31,723 nucleotides of DNA from an uncultured Treponema sp. (GCA_937902125.1 CALDIB010000051.1:1-31723); one strand, 5' to 3'. Shown: positions 1-8,934, counted from the first letter of the stretch. The notes: generated by a model not told the origin, from the letters alone. Numbers and translations: made by a program.

Positions 1-60
1 ACATCGCATTTTCAGAGTTACCTCTAAAAACTGAAGTTTTTAGAGGTTCCCATAATTTTA
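1..60. repeat. Palindromic repeat, copy 1 (left end of window)
   Basis: Perfect 12-bp arms CCTCTAAAAACT (21-32) and AGTTTTTAGAGG (35-46) are separated by 2 bp. The flank ACATCGCATTTTCA before the hairpin and the bases after it recur, inverted, at the right end of the window (31664-31723). A third hairpin with the same arms lies at 19387-19429. This looks like a dispersed, REP-like palindromic family. No protein-coding capacity is seen. Confidence 0.8.
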
Positions 61-82
61 TATCAAAATTTAGTTTTTTCAC

Positions 83-112
83 TTGCGCGTTTTGCTCTTG
101 CCGAGTTATAAT
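83..112 (+). promoter_or_regulatory. Putative sigma-70 promoter of adenylate cyclase 1
   Basis: TTGCGC (83-88), an 18-bp spacer, then a perfect TATAAT (107-112). A start near 119 would give a leader of about 10 nt containing the ribosome site AAGGCGGAG (114-122) before the GTG codon at 129. The -35 box is weak. Confidence 0.5.
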
Positions 113-128
113 TAAGGCGGAGAAAAAC

Positions 129-1976
129 GTGGATCAAAAAATTAAATTTCCAATTGCGTTAAAGCATATTTTACTGTTTTCTTTCCTTATCATTCTTGTC
201 TTGGGTTTGGCGACCTTTCTTGTTTCCACGCTTGTTCGCGGCGACGACAGGCGCAAGGCCGAAGAAAACAACCACACGATTAACGCCAGGACCGCGCAAA
301 CCGTTCAGCAGACTTTTACAAACGCTCAAAAGAATTCCTACATACTGTTTGACGCTTTTTCAAAAATTAAGGAACCGGCCAAAAAAGGAGGCCAAGCAAG
401 CCAAGAGGTCCGAGCTTCATTGATTGCGGATTTTTTTAGGGTCAACGACGACATAATTTTTGTTTTCAGCCCTGACACAAACTTAAAAGTGAACCCATCG
501 TTCAAAGAAAAAATCGGAGGAGCGGCCGGCGAAAAAAAACTTTCGGATTTTTTAATCGCCAACAAAAGCGCGGCCAGCGGAAAAGTCCGCTACTTTAACG
601 CCAGGGAAACGCTTGACATTGATTCGATTATTTTCACTTTTCAATACGGGCCGCTGAACGCCGTCAAGAACGCGGCGGTTGGCGTTGACACAAAAGCCTT
701 GGCCGCGCTTATGAGTTCCGGCGCCAACAACGCGACGATTTTGGTTGACCAAGATTCCACCGTCCTTATAAATCCTGACTATGAAAGCGAGCAAAAAACT
801 TACGTTGCCGCGCAAAGCCTTATCGACAGCATTAAGGACAAAGAAGGCGTTGACAACACTCAAAGCCTTGCGGAGACGGAAGACGGAAGGAAATTCATTT
901 CGGTCCACAAGACAAAGGACAACCTTTACGTCATAACGAGCGTTTCAGAAAATTCCGTTTTTGCCGTAATCAATCGTACCACTTACAGAATCATTTTGTT
1001 TTCGCTCGCTATTTTGTTCATCGCGATTATGGCGATTCGTTTGTTCAGCAAAAACATTACCAATCCAATCGACGACTTGGTTGACGCTTCCGCAAAAATA
1101 GAGCGGGGCGAATTTGAATTGGACATCAAGCCTCGCGCGCATGACGAAATCGGATTGCTTACTTCCTCATTCATTCAAATGGGAAAGGGTCTTGCCGAGC
1201 GGGAAAAATTGATGGTGTCGTTCAGCAAATTTACCAATAAGACAATCGCGCAAAAGGCCGCCAGCGGAGAGCTTGCGCTTGGAGGCGAAAACCGCAACGC
1301 GACGATTTTCTTTAGCGACATCCGTTCCTTTACAGCGATGAGCGAAACGATGCAACCAAAAGAAGTCGTAGAATTTTTGAACGCCTACATGACGCGAATG
1401 GTCGAGTGCGTCAACAAGACAAACGGCGTCGTTGACAAATACATCGGCGACGCGATTATGGCGGTTTGGGGAGCGCCTGAGTCCGCGGGCAGTCCCGCCC
1501 TTGACGCGCTCAACGCCGTCACCGCCGCTCTTATGATGCGCGTTTCGCTTTTTCACTTTAACCAGTCGCGCAAGGAACGGGGATTGGCGCCGGTAAGAAT
1601 CGGCTGCGGAATAAATTCGGGCCCGGTCGTCGCCGGGCAAATCGGCTCCAACGAAAGAATGGAATACACGGTTATCGGCGACGCGGTGAACCTGGCAAGC
1701 CGCACCGAGGCTTTGAACAAGCCCTTTGCCACCGACATTTTGATTACCGAAAACACATACAATCTTATCAAGGGCAAAGTTATTGTCGAGGAAATGCCCG
1801 GCGTTCACGTAAAGGGAAAGACTGACGCGATAAAAATGTTCGCGGTCATTAACCTTGCGGGAAAAGAAAGGCCAGGCGCAATTGAAGAAGTGCGAAAAAT
1901 TATCGGAACTACCGCGCCTGATTTGGCAAAGGTGAACACTGATGACGAAGAAAAGAAATACAAGATTGAAGGCTAA
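129..1976 (+). CDS. Membrane-bound class III adenylate cyclase with HAMP domain
   Basis: This 615-aa protein makes cAMP from ATP in response to a signal sensed outside the membrane. One membrane helix lies at about residues 11-35, an extracytoplasmic sensor region (probably Cache-like) at 37-283, and a second helix at 285-305. A HAMP linker at about 304-356 is followed by the cyclase domain at about 388-565. Visible catalytic residues are metal ligands D397 (FFSDIRSFT) and D441 (IGDAIMAVWG), the purine-selecting K437, and transition-state N521 and R525 in IGDAVNLASR. The K-type selector supports ATP over GTP. GTG at 129 was chosen because AAGGCGGAG lies just upstream. The 3' end overlaps the next gene by 35 bp, so the two are translated as a pair. 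A cyclase next to a FecR-like protein is, as I recall, also seen in other treponemes. Confidence 0.93.
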   Translation: MDQKIKFPIALKHILLFSFLIILVLGLATFLVSTLVRGDDRRKAEENNHTINARTAQTVQQTFTNAQKNSYILFDAFSKIKEPAKKGGQASQEVRASLIADFFRVNDDIIFVFSPDTNLKVNPSFKEKIGGAAGEKKLSDFLIANKSAASGKVRYFNARETLDIDSIIFTFQYGPLNAVKNAAVGVDTKALAALMSSGANNATILVDQDSTVLINPDYESEQKTYVAAQSLIDSIKDKEGVDNTQSLAETEDGRKFISVHKTKDNLYVITSVSENSVFAVINRTTYRIILFSLAILFIAIMAIRLFSKNITNPIDDLVDASAKIERGEFELDIKPRAHDEIGLLTSSFIQMGKGLAEREKLMVSFSKFTNKTIAQKAASGELALGGENRNATIFFSDIRSFTAMSETMQPKEVVEFLNAYMTRMVECVNKTNGVVDKYIGDAIMAVWGAPESAGSPALDALNAVTAALMMRVSLFHFNQSRKERGLAPVRIGCGINSGPVVAGQIGSNERMEYTVIGDAVNLASRTEALNKPFATDILITENTYNLIKGKVIVEEMPGVHVKGKTDAIKMFAVINLAGKERPGAIEEVRKIIGTTAPDLAKVNTDDEEKKYKIEG

Positions 1977-3702
1977 CATTGCCGACATTTTGATTTTTGT
2001 TTTGTGTTCTCTTGGAGCGGCGACGGCGCTTGGCCTTTATTACAAGGACATAAATTCTTGGTCGTTAAAGAACAACGAAGTCGCGGTGGCGAAAATTTAT
2101 TTTAAGAAGAACGTAGTCCAGCGCAAATTTATTGACAACGACATTTGGGAGCGCGTGAATCAAGAAAGCCCAATTTACAACGGCGACAAAATTCGCACGG
2201 CGCAAGACTCTGAAATCCACGCCCAGTTTGAAAAGACAGGAACGAAAATCCAGCTAAAAGAAAATTCATTGATTCAAATTTTCAGCAATAAAAAAGAAAA
2301 GGCCATTGACTTTTTAAGCGGAGAAATTTTGCTGGCCAGCGCGCAAGACGGAGAGGAAGCGGTCGTCATGGCTGTAAAGAAAAAAATTTCCGCCGCGCCA
2401 AATTCAAAAGTAAAGATTACGATTTCAAAAGCAGAGAAAAACGAAAAAAAAGAAAGCCAGCCCAAAGAGGCCGTCGTTGAAGTCATCGAAGGCGAGGCCG
2501 TGGTGACGAACGTTCCAAAGGTGGCGCTTTTCCAAAAGCCGGTTGAGGAAGCGCAAACGATAACGGCGGGCGAAGAATTCATTGTCACCGAAGAGCCGAT
2601 TGTCGAAGCCGAGCCGGAGCCTGTTGCAGAAGAAATTGTCGCGGAGGAAGAAGCGCCGGTAGAGCCCGCGCAAGAAAAGGAAGTCGCCGCCACGCCGGAC
2701 GACCGCGCCGATCAAAAAGCGGTTCTAGCAGAAACGAAGGATGACGAAGAAGAAAGCGCGCAAGAGACGGCCGCGGCGCAAAAAGCGGAGCCAGCCGAGC
2801 CTGTAGAGATAGAAGAAAGCGCGGCCGGCGCTACCGAAAGTCCTTCGGTAAAATTCGCCAAAAGCGTTTACAACCAAAAGACCGGCGAATACAATTACAG
2901 TTTTGGAATTCCCTTGCGCAGGCTTTTTGGCACAAAGAGAATAATTCCCGCCGGGTCGGTTGTGGAATTGAAAATCAGCGGCGTCTCAGACAAGAGGGCT
3001 CCGTATTTTGGAATGGCGTTCAGAAGCGGCAAAGGCGAGCAGTTTGACGCAAGTCCGCATTGCTATGCGGTTCCTAACGCCGGAAAAGGATTTTTTGCGG
3101 GCGCTTCGTTCAACCAAAGAATTCGCGCGTTCATTGAAAAGGAAATCGAAAACACAAGTTACGCGACGCTTTCTTTTTCTTACGACTCGAACAAGTTTGA
3201 CGAAGAGCTTTCGATAAGCGGCTTTAAGGTTGAGGCGAAAATTGTTTCGCTTGGCGCGGAAAAAATTTTGGAGCCGGTGGCTGTCGGAAGAAAATCTGCG
3301 GCCGTGATTGAACAGATTTCGATAAACAAGGTCCAGTGGGACAGAAACAACGGCGGTTTTAGCCTCTTTCTTCCGCCAGAAAGAATTTTAGGCTTTACAA
3401 AATCACTTCCAAAAGGCGCCAAGATAAAAGTGTCGTTTATCGGCCAGTCGTCTTTGCCGCTTGACTATGTTGATTTAAATTTAAACAATTGTTCCACCGA
3501 AAAATGGGATAAATTCCAAACGATAAAACTTGACGGCGGAGGAAAAGCCTTCCAAGAATTTGCGTTTGAAAAAACCGCTGTCCTTACTGGCGAGTTGATA
3601 AACTCCGACGCGTGCATTTTGGAAATAACTTTTGAAAGCGCAAGCCGCGAAAAACTTTGCCAATTGTCCAACGTAAAATTTAGTTTTGAGCGCGTTGAAT
3701 AG
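1942..3702 (+). CDS. FecR-like domain protein, single-pass membrane anchored
   Basis: 586 aa. A lysine/arginine-rich N-terminus precedes one membrane helix (about 13-33), which leaves the rest outside the cytoplasm. Residues 45-205 look like a FecR-type beta-rich domain (for example NGDKIRTAQDSEIHAQF and LKENSLIQI). Residues about 208-300 are a Glu/Ala/Pro-rich low-complexity linker, and the C-terminal 285 residues are a beta-rich region I do not recognise. The start codon lies inside the cyclase gene (35-bp overlap), so expression is coupled. FecR domains usually transmit periplasmic signals. Inference: this protein provides or tunes the extracytoplasmic input for the neighbouring cyclase, or binds cell wall. 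The domain call is moderately sure; the partnership is a guess from gene overlap. Confidence 0.75.
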   Translation: MTKKRNTRLKANIADILIFVLCSLGAATALGLYYKDINSWSLKNNEVAVAKIYFKKNVVQRKFIDNDIWERVNQESPIYNGDKIRTAQDSEIHAQFEKTGTKIQLKENSLIQIFSNKKEKAIDFLSGEILLASAQDGEEAVVMAVKKKISAAPNSKVKITISKAEKNEKKESQPKEAVVEVIEGEAVVTNVPKVALFQKPVEEAQTITAGEEFIVTEEPIVEAEPEPVAEEIVAEEEAPVEPAQEKEVAATPDDRADQKAVLAETKDDEEESAQETAAAQKAEPAEPVEIEESAAGATESPSVKFAKSVYNQKTGEYNYSFGIPLRRLFGTKRIIPAGSVVELKISGVSDKRAPYFGMAFRSGKGEQFDASPHCYAVPNAGKGFFAGASFNQRIRAFIEKEIENTSYATLSFSYDSNKFDEELSISGFKVEAKIVSLGAEKILEPVAVGRKSAAVIEQISINKVQWDRNNGGFSLFLPPERILGFTKSLPKGAKIKVSFIGQSSLPLDYVDLNLNNCSTEKWDKFQTIKLDGGGKAFQEFAFEKTAVLTGELINSDACILEITFESASREKLCQLSNVKFSFERVE

Positions 3703-3788
3703 AGGCGCGTTTGCGCAAGCCTGTTCGAACGCCCAAGACTGCGCCTCGCCTTGAAAGTTTTTGCCAAATGCGATAATTTGTTGTTACT

Positions 3789-5363
3789 ATGACAATCATT
3801 GACGGAAACTCACTTACAATCGAAGACGTAAACGACGTGGCAATCAACGGCCAAAAAGCCGCCCTTCCCACCGACAAAAAATTTTGGGAGCGGATGGAAA
3901 AGTCCCGCAAATTTTTGCTTGACTACATTTCCACCGGCGTTCCGACATACGGAGTCACCACAGACTTTGGCGACAGCTGCTACAAGCAAATCAGCGTTGA
4001 CAAGGCGGGCGAATTGCAGCGCACAATCGTGGCCTACCACGGAATCGGCTTGGGCCCATACTTTGATCATGAAACAGGCCGCGCCGTAATTCTTTGCCGC
4101 TTGAACGGAAATGTAAAAGGCGGCCACTCGGCCATTAGGCCCCAGCTCGCGCGCAAAATGCTGGAGCTTTTGAACAAGGACGTCATTCCATGCATTCCGC
4201 AGCTTGGCTCGGTTGGCGCGAGCGGCGACCTTACGCCTTTGAGCTACCTTGCGGCTGTAATTATGGGCCAGCGCAAAGTTTATTACAAAGGAAAAATCGT
4301 TCCGACGATGAAAGCCTTTAAGGCGGAAAAGATTGAGCCGCTTTTGATTGAAGCCAAAGAAGGCCTTGCGATTATGAACGGAACAAGCGTTATGACAGCC
4401 GTCGCCGCGCTCGCTATAAAAAAAGCGGAACGGCTTGCGAACATCTCGGACTTCCTTTCCGCCGTTACAAGCGAAATCACGCGCGGAAAAGACACGCCCT
4501 TTGTGGCCAAGGTCAGCCAGATTAAAAACCACAAGGGCCAGTCCGAAAGCGCGGCTTACATTTACAAAATCATAAAAAATTCAAAGCGCGTTTACAAGTA
4601 TGAGGAATTCTTAAAGACGCAAATCGAAAAGCTTGACGGAAGAACATTCGTCAAGCAGGCGAATAAAATTCAAGACCGCTACTCAATCCGCTGCTCGCCG
4701 CAAATAAACGGCGTTTACCGCGACACTTTGGCAATCGCGCGCCAGTGGATTGGCGAGGAAATAAATTCCGCCAACGACAACCCGCTTGTTGACATCGACG
4801 CGGGCCGCATTTACAACACCGGAAACTTTTACGGCGGCCACATATGCGCGGCCTGCGACTACATGCGGACGGCGCTCGCAAACATCTCGGACCTTTCCGA
4901 CAAGCAGGCCGAAGTCATTATCGACGGAAAGTTCAGCGGGCTTCCTGACAACTTGACTCCGCGCATAAAGGACACCGATCCGCGCGCAGGCTTGCGGCTT
5001 GGCTTTAAGGCCGCGCAAATCACAATCAGCGCGATTCGCGGCGAAGTCCAAAGCTACTGCTACCCAATCAGCGTCACAAGCGCTCCCACCGAGGCGATCA
5101 ACCAAGACAAGGTGAGCATGGGAACAATCAGCGCCAGGAAATTCGCTGAGCAAATCGATTTGGTATTCTTGCAGTTCGCCACCCATTTGCTTGCCGCCAT
5201 GCAAGCGGTTGACCTTGCCGGCTACGACGACTTTAGCCCCTTCACCAAAAAAGTCCACGACCAAGTCCGTGCGATGAGCAAGTTCGTAAAGGACGACCGC
5301 CCTCTGGACGCCGACGCGACAAAGGTCGCCGACTGGCTTAAGACGACGGAGATTTTTGGGTAG
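3789..5363 (+). CDS. hutH: MIO-dependent aromatic amino acid ammonia-lyase (histidine ammonia-lyase family)
   Basis: The 524-aa enzyme matches the HAL/TAL/PAL family length. The Ala-Ser-Gly triad that cyclises into the MIO electrophile is at 144-146 within GSVGASGDLTPLSYLAAV. The catalytic tyrosine is Y54 (PTYGVTTDFG), and the active-site stretch SANDNPLV is present. The reaction is non-oxidative removal of ammonia, giving urocanate if the substrate is histidine. The selectivity pair after the GELQR helix reads Tyr83-His84 rather than the usual Ser-His of HAL, so tyrosine or another aromatic substrate is possible. No other hut gene is nearby. There is no clear Shine-Dalgarno; a weak TTGAAA/GATAAT pair (15-bp spacing) ends 11 nt before the ATG. 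Transcription ends at the bidirectional hairpin at 5407-5433. Confidence 0.9.
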   Translation: MTIIDGNSLTIEDVNDVAINGQKAALPTDKKFWERMEKSRKFLLDYISTGVPTYGVTTDFGDSCYKQISVDKAGELQRTIVAYHGIGLGPYFDHETGRAVILCRLNGNVKGGHSAIRPQLARKMLELLNKDVIPCIPQLGSVGASGDLTPLSYLAAVIMGQRKVYYKGKIVPTMKAFKAEKIEPLLIEAKEGLAIMNGTSVMTAVAALAIKKAERLANISDFLSAVTSEITRGKDTPFVAKVSQIKNHKGQSESAAYIYKIIKNSKRVYKYEEFLKTQIEKLDGRTFVKQANKIQDRYSIRCSPQINGVYRDTLAIARQWIGEEINSANDNPLVDIDAGRIYNTGNFYGGHICAACDYMRTALANISDLSDKQAEVIIDGKFSGLPDNLTPRIKDTDPRAGLRLGFKAAQITISAIRGEVQSYCYPISVTSAPTEAINQDKVSMGTISARKFAEQIDLVFLQFATHLLAAMQAVDLAGYDDFSPFTKKVHDQVRAMSKFVKDDRPLDADATKVADWLKTTEIFG

Positions 5364-5402
5364 AGGGAACGCGGGGCTTGCAAAAATTAAATGTCGCTTT
5401 AA

Positions 5403-5526
5403 AAACAAAAAGAGAGCCGTGGCTCTCTTTTTTCATGTTCTCTATTTACATTCTAGGAGAATGTAAAAGCATTTTGCGGAGTCAAAAGACTCCTTGTTAG
5501 CAGGTTGACAAGAAAAATTAATCAGT
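5403..5526 (-). ncRNA. tracrRNA of the type II-C CRISPR system
   Basis: Read on the minus strand, this roughly 124-nt RNA starts with an anti-repeat (plus coordinates 5496-5526). It pairs with about 30 nt of the CRISPR repeat with one G:U, one C/U mismatch and one bulged U. Next come a nexus-like hairpin GGAGTC/GACTCC with a TTTT loop (5478-5493), a 9-bp hairpin TTTACATTC/GAATGTAAA (5445-5467), and a terminator hairpin AGAGAGCC/GGCTCTCT followed by T residues (5407-5428). The order anti-repeat, nexus, hairpin, terminator is that of known tracrRNAs. It is transcribed divergently from cas9. The 5' end is inferred from the promoter at 5533-5561 and coincides with the edge of the pairing region. 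Confidence 0.93.
5407..5433. terminator. Bidirectional intrinsic terminator (ammonia-lyase gene and tracrRNA)
   Basis: An 8-bp stem AGAGAGCC/GGCTCTCT with a 2-nt loop is flanked by an A-run on the left and a T-run on the right. It can stop plus-strand transcription from the ammonia-lyase gene and minus-strand transcription of the tracrRNA. Confidence 0.88.
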
Positions 5527-5532
5527 AAGTAA

Positions 5533-5561
5533 ACTATACATTATTTTTTTTATTTTGTCAA
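5533..5561 (-). promoter_or_regulatory. tracrRNA promoter
   Basis: On the minus strand: TTGACA (plus 5556-5561), a 17-bp spacer, TATAGT (plus 5533-5538). The predicted start at about 5525-5527 coincides with the first base-pairing residues of the anti-repeat. It lies back to back with the cas9 promoter. Confidence 0.85.
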
Positions 5562-5567
5562 ATTTTT

Positions 5568-5597
5568 TTGCATTTTATTGTATTTGCGCGCTATACT
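5568..5597 (+). promoter_or_regulatory. cas9 promoter, giving a leaderless mRNA
   Basis: TTGCAT (5568-5573), an 18-bp spacer, TATACT (5592-5597). The -10 box ends 6 nt before the ATG at 5604, so the predicted first base of the mRNA is the A of the start codon. No ribosome-binding site is present. Confidence 0.7.
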
Positions 5598-5603
5598 TGT
5601 TAC

Positions 5604-8600
5604 ATGAAATATCGTTTAGGACTTGATTTAGGAACAAATTCCATTGGTTGGGCAATTTATTCACTTGACAATGATAAAAAACCTCTGAAATTAGAGGATA
5701 TGGGTGTTCGTATTTTTTCTGACGGACGAGACCCAAAAACCAAAGAACCGCTTGCCGTCGCTCGCAGAATAGCGCGAGGACAGCGAAAGATTATATACAG
5801 AAGAAAACTCAGAAGAAAAGCGACTTTTCGGTTGTTGCAAGAGCAAGGTCTTTTTCCTAAAACAAAAGACGAAACCCAAAAGTTGAAGCTGCTTAATCCA
5901 TACGAATTGCGTGTAAAAGCATTAGACGAAAAATTAGAACCATTTGAGTTGGCCCGCGTGCTGTTTAATTTGTCTGTTCGACGAGGCTTTAAAAGCAATC
6001 GCAAAGATGCTTCTGCGGCAGAAGCGACTTCTTCCGCAGGGTCAGATAATCTTTCACAGGCTGAAAAATGCGCTGAATTATCGAAAGCAATATCTGAATC
6101 AGGTTGCAGAACGCTAGGTGAATTTTTATGGAAGAATCAAAATAAGAATAAAGGAATTCGTTTTGTACCTGGACGAATGTCATATTACCCGCTCCGAAAA
6201 ATGTACGAAGATGAATTCAATGTGATTCGTGCCGCGCAAGAAAAGCATTTCAAAAACATCGATTGGAATTCAATTTATAACGCAATATTCTTTCAAAGGC
6301 CGTTAAAACCACAAGAGCGTGGCCGATGCCAATATATGATTGAGAAAGAAAGAACTTTTAAATCAATGCCAAGCGCTCAAAAAGTTAGAATTTTGCAAGA
6401 GATTCGCAATTTAAAGTATCAAAATGAAGACGGAAAAACTATCCCGATTTCAGAAGAGCAGGAAGACATTCTTCTTTCTTTGCTCGATTCAAAAGAAAAG
6501 GTGGCGTTTGACGCTTTTAGAAAAGCTTTGAAATTGAATTCCGCTTGTACATTTAACCTTGAGAAAAATCGTGATTTTTTGCTGGGAAATTCAACCGCCG
6601 TAAAAATGAGGAGCAAAAACCGTTTTGGAGATTTATGGGATACATTTTCCCTCGAGGAACAAGATGCAATTGTAGAGAAGCTGATAACGGCAGACGAAGA
6701 CGGAGAGATTTTTGAAATGTTAAAAAAATACAACCTCTCTGATGAACAAAACGAATCGATAGTAAAATTACAGTTGCCTTCTGGCGCGACTATGCTTTGC
6801 AAGGAAGTGTCTGAGCAAATTGTCCATAAGATGGAATCGCTTGGGTGCGATTACTCAACTGCAATTCAAACCCTCGGATATAAGTACGCAGTCCAAAGCG
6901 TTGAAAAATATGACACGCTCCCATATTACGGAAAAGTTCTTGTCGGTTCAACAATGGGAGCCACGCCTTCCGCAGATGAAAGCAGCCCTGAGAAAAAATA
7001 CGGCAAAATAAGCAATCCAACTGTTCATGTCGCTCTTAACCAAACGCGTGTTGTTGTTAACGCCCTTATAAAGCAGTACGGAAAGCCGGCGCAGATTGCC
7101 GTTGAGCTTTCCCGCGACTTAAAGGCGAGCCGTGAGGCAAAAAGCGCCATTCAGAAAAAACAAAACGAGAATAAAAAGCGAAATGAAATCACAAATAAAA
7201 ACATTCGTGACGCGAACCCAAACATTCCATATCCAAATCGCACTGACCGCTTGAAATATCGATTGTGGGAAGAATTGGGAGCGGAAGGCCTCCCTAGAAA
7301 ATGTCTTTATTGCGGGAAAATAATTTCTGGAACAGAATTGTTCAGCAAAAATATTGAAATCGAGCATATTCTTCCTTACAGCAGAACTTTGCTTGACGCT
7401 GAATCGAATCTTACCGTAGCGCATGTAAGTTGCAACGCTTTTAAGAAAGAGCGTTCGCCATACGAGGCTTTTGGCTCCAATCCAAAAGGATACAATTGGC
7501 AAGAAATATTGGAGCGCGCAAACCAACTAAAAAGCCCGGCAAAACGAAGCCGCTTTGCAGTTGACGCAATGGAATCGTTTGAAAAAGACAGCGGTTTTAT
7601 CGCGCGACAACTTACTGACAACGCCTATCTTTCAAAAATGGCTCTCAAGTATCTAAAGAGCGTTTGCGATGATATTTGGTCTGTAAACGGCGGAATGACA
7701 AAATTGCTCAGAGATAAATGGGAAATTGATTCAATCTTAAAGAGAAAAATTGGCGACGAGGAAGTTGCGCATTTTGAACTTAAAGATGATATGATTGGCG
7801 AATACAAAAAAAACCGCTACGACCACCGCCATCATGCTTTGGATGCCTCTGTAATTGCATTGATCGACCGTTCGCTTGTAAAAGAAATCTCAACGCTTAA
7901 CGCCCGCTCCCTTAAAAATCGCATTGAGGTTCCGCAGATGTCAGTTCCACGATTGGAACTTCAGGAAAAAGTTAAAAACATTGTTGTCAGCTTTAAGCCA
8001 GACCACGGAGCGGAGGGCAAGCTTTCAAAAGAAACCTTGCTTGGAAAAATCAAGCGTGAAGAATTGCTGGAAATTTCAAAAGTTGAGGAGCCGGACATTC
8101 CTCTTATAAAAAACGGCAAAGTTAGAAAAGATTTTGAAAATGCGCTTGCGGAAAAACTCGACATCAAGCTTGTCAGAAAAGAGCTTAAAGATGTTTATCC
8201 GCAGGTAAAAATCTACAAAGAATTCTTTGTGGCTCGCGCGGCAATATCATCTCTAAAAGAAAACAACATTGAAGACGTCGTGGATGCAAAGATTCGCGCA
8301 AAATTGCAAGAATTTGTTTCCACTCACAAGGGCCAAAAATTTGAAAGCCTCTTGGAAGAATTTAGCGGCCAAACTGGCATTAAGAAAGTTCGTTGTTTAA
8401 ATCGCGTGCAGACTCCTATTGTCATCAATGGCGACGTTCCGCGCTATCTTGCGCCGGAAGATTATTTTGCGGCGATTATATGGCAGCTTCCGCCTAAAAA
8501 GGATGGAGGCAAAACAACTTATGAAGCCCAATATATACGCAGAACCGAAGTCGGAAAGGACAACATGCCAAAGGCAGAAGTGGTAGAGGCTTGGAAAAAA

Positions 8601-8909
8601 GAACGTCATCCTGCAGCAAAAAAATTGGGCATTTTGCATAAAAATGATTATCTTGAATTTAGCGACAACGGAAATTGGTATAAGTGCAGGGTGGCAGGAT
8701 ATGCTGCAACAAATAATAAACTTGATATAAGACCTATTTATTCCGTGACAAATTGCGCCGACTGGATAATCTCAACTAATGATTATCAGCTTGAGCCTTG
8801 CTGGAAATTGCAAAAGACTCAAAATTGGGTTTCGGTCAATGTCCTTTTTGGCGAAAAACAAGCTCGCTTTATCACTGTAAATCCAATAGGACGTGTCTTT
8901 AGAAAATAA
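5604..8909 (+). CDS. cas9: Type II-C CRISPR effector nuclease Cas9
   Basis: RNA-guided DNA endonuclease of 1101 aa, in the compact II-C size range. RuvC-I starts at once (LGLDLGTNSIGWA, D8), followed by the arginine-rich bridge helix (RRIARGQRKIIYRRKLRRK). RuvC-II has E501 (IAVELSRDLKAS). The HNH domain has a CxxC zinc knuckle (CLYCGK) and catalytic H588 (IEHILPYSR). RuvC-III has H744 and D747 (HRHHALDASVIAL). The C-terminal roughly 300 residues are the PAM-interacting region. All catalytic residues are present, so the enzyme should be active. The reading frame opens 12 codons earlier, but Met at 5604 was chosen because family members start there and the promoter places the transcript start on it. 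A hairpin terminator overlaps the stop codon. The gene is AT-richer than the ammonia-lyase gene upstream, consistent with acquisition. Confidence 0.97.
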   Translation: MKYRLGLDLGTNSIGWAIYSLDNDKKPLKLEDMGVRIFSDGRDPKTKEPLAVARRIARGQRKIIYRRKLRRKATFRLLQEQGLFPKTKDETQKLKLLNPYELRVKALDEKLEPFELARVLFNLSVRRGFKSNRKDASAAEATSSAGSDNLSQAEKCAELSKAISESGCRTLGEFLWKNQNKNKGIRFVPGRMSYYPLRKMYEDEFNVIRAAQEKHFKNIDWNSIYNAIFFQRPLKPQERGRCQYMIEKERTFKSMPSAQKVRILQEIRNLKYQNEDGKTIPISEEQEDILLSLLDSKEKVAFDAFRKALKLNSACTFNLEKNRDFLLGNSTAVKMRSKNRFGDLWDTFSLEEQDAIVEKLITADEDGEIFEMLKKYNLSDEQNESIVKLQLPSGATMLCKEVSEQIVHKMESLGCDYSTAIQTLGYKYAVQSVEKYDTLPYYGKVLVGSTMGATPSADESSPEKKYGKISNPTVHVALNQTRVVVNALIKQYGKPAQIAVELSRDLKASREAKSAIQKKQNENKKRNEITNKNIRDANPNIPYPNRTDRLKYRLWEELGAEGLPRKCLYCGKIISGTELFSKNIEIEHILPYSRTLLDAESNLTVAHVSCNAFKKERSPYEAFGSNPKGYNWQEILERANQLKSPAKRSRFAVDAMESFEKDSGFIARQLTDNAYLSKMALKYLKSVCDDIWSVNGGMTKLLRDKWEIDSILKRKIGDEEVAHFELKDDMIGEYKKNRYDHRHHALDASVIALIDRSLVKEISTLNARSLKNRIEVPQMSVPRLELQEKVKNIVVSFKPDHGAEGKLSKETLLGKIKREELLEISKVEEPDIPLIKNGKVRKDFENALAEKLDIKLVRKELKDVYPQVKIYKEFFVARAAISSLKENNIEDVVDAKIRAKLQEFVSTHKGQKFESLLEEFSGQTGIKKVRCLNRVQTPIVINGDVPRYLAPEDYFAAIIWQLPPKKDGGKTTYEAQYIRRTEVGKDNMPKAEVVEAWKKERHPAAKKLGILHKNDYLEFSDNGNWYKCRVAGYAATNNKLDIRPIYSVTNCADWIISTNDYQLEPCWKLQKTQNWVSVNVLFGEKQARFITVNPIGRVFRK

Positions 8910-8932
8910 AGGCGCAAAAGCCTTTGGTTTTT
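8908..8932 (+). terminator. Intrinsic terminator of cas9
   Basis: AAAGGC (8908-8913), loop GCAAAA, GCCTTT (8920-8925), then GGTTTTT. The left arm begins inside the cas9 stop codon. This separates cas9 from the small RNA promoter that follows directly. Confidence 0.75.
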
Positions 8933-8934
8933 GC

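Noticed and set aside
1167..1988. 273-codon open frame antisense to adenylate cyclase 1
   Set aside because: It is fully covered by a gene with catalytic motifs, and the antisense product shows no recognisable family.
5496..5531. Apparent degenerate CRISPR repeat upstream of cas9 on the plus strand
   Set aside because: It is the anti-repeat of the tracrRNA: the minus strand has a promoter, hairpins and a terminator in the right order, and the plus-strand -10 box is lost.
5568..5603. Twelve-codon N-terminal extension of Cas9
   Set aside because: It overlaps the promoter, and Cas9 proteins begin at the RuvC-I strand encoded from 5604.
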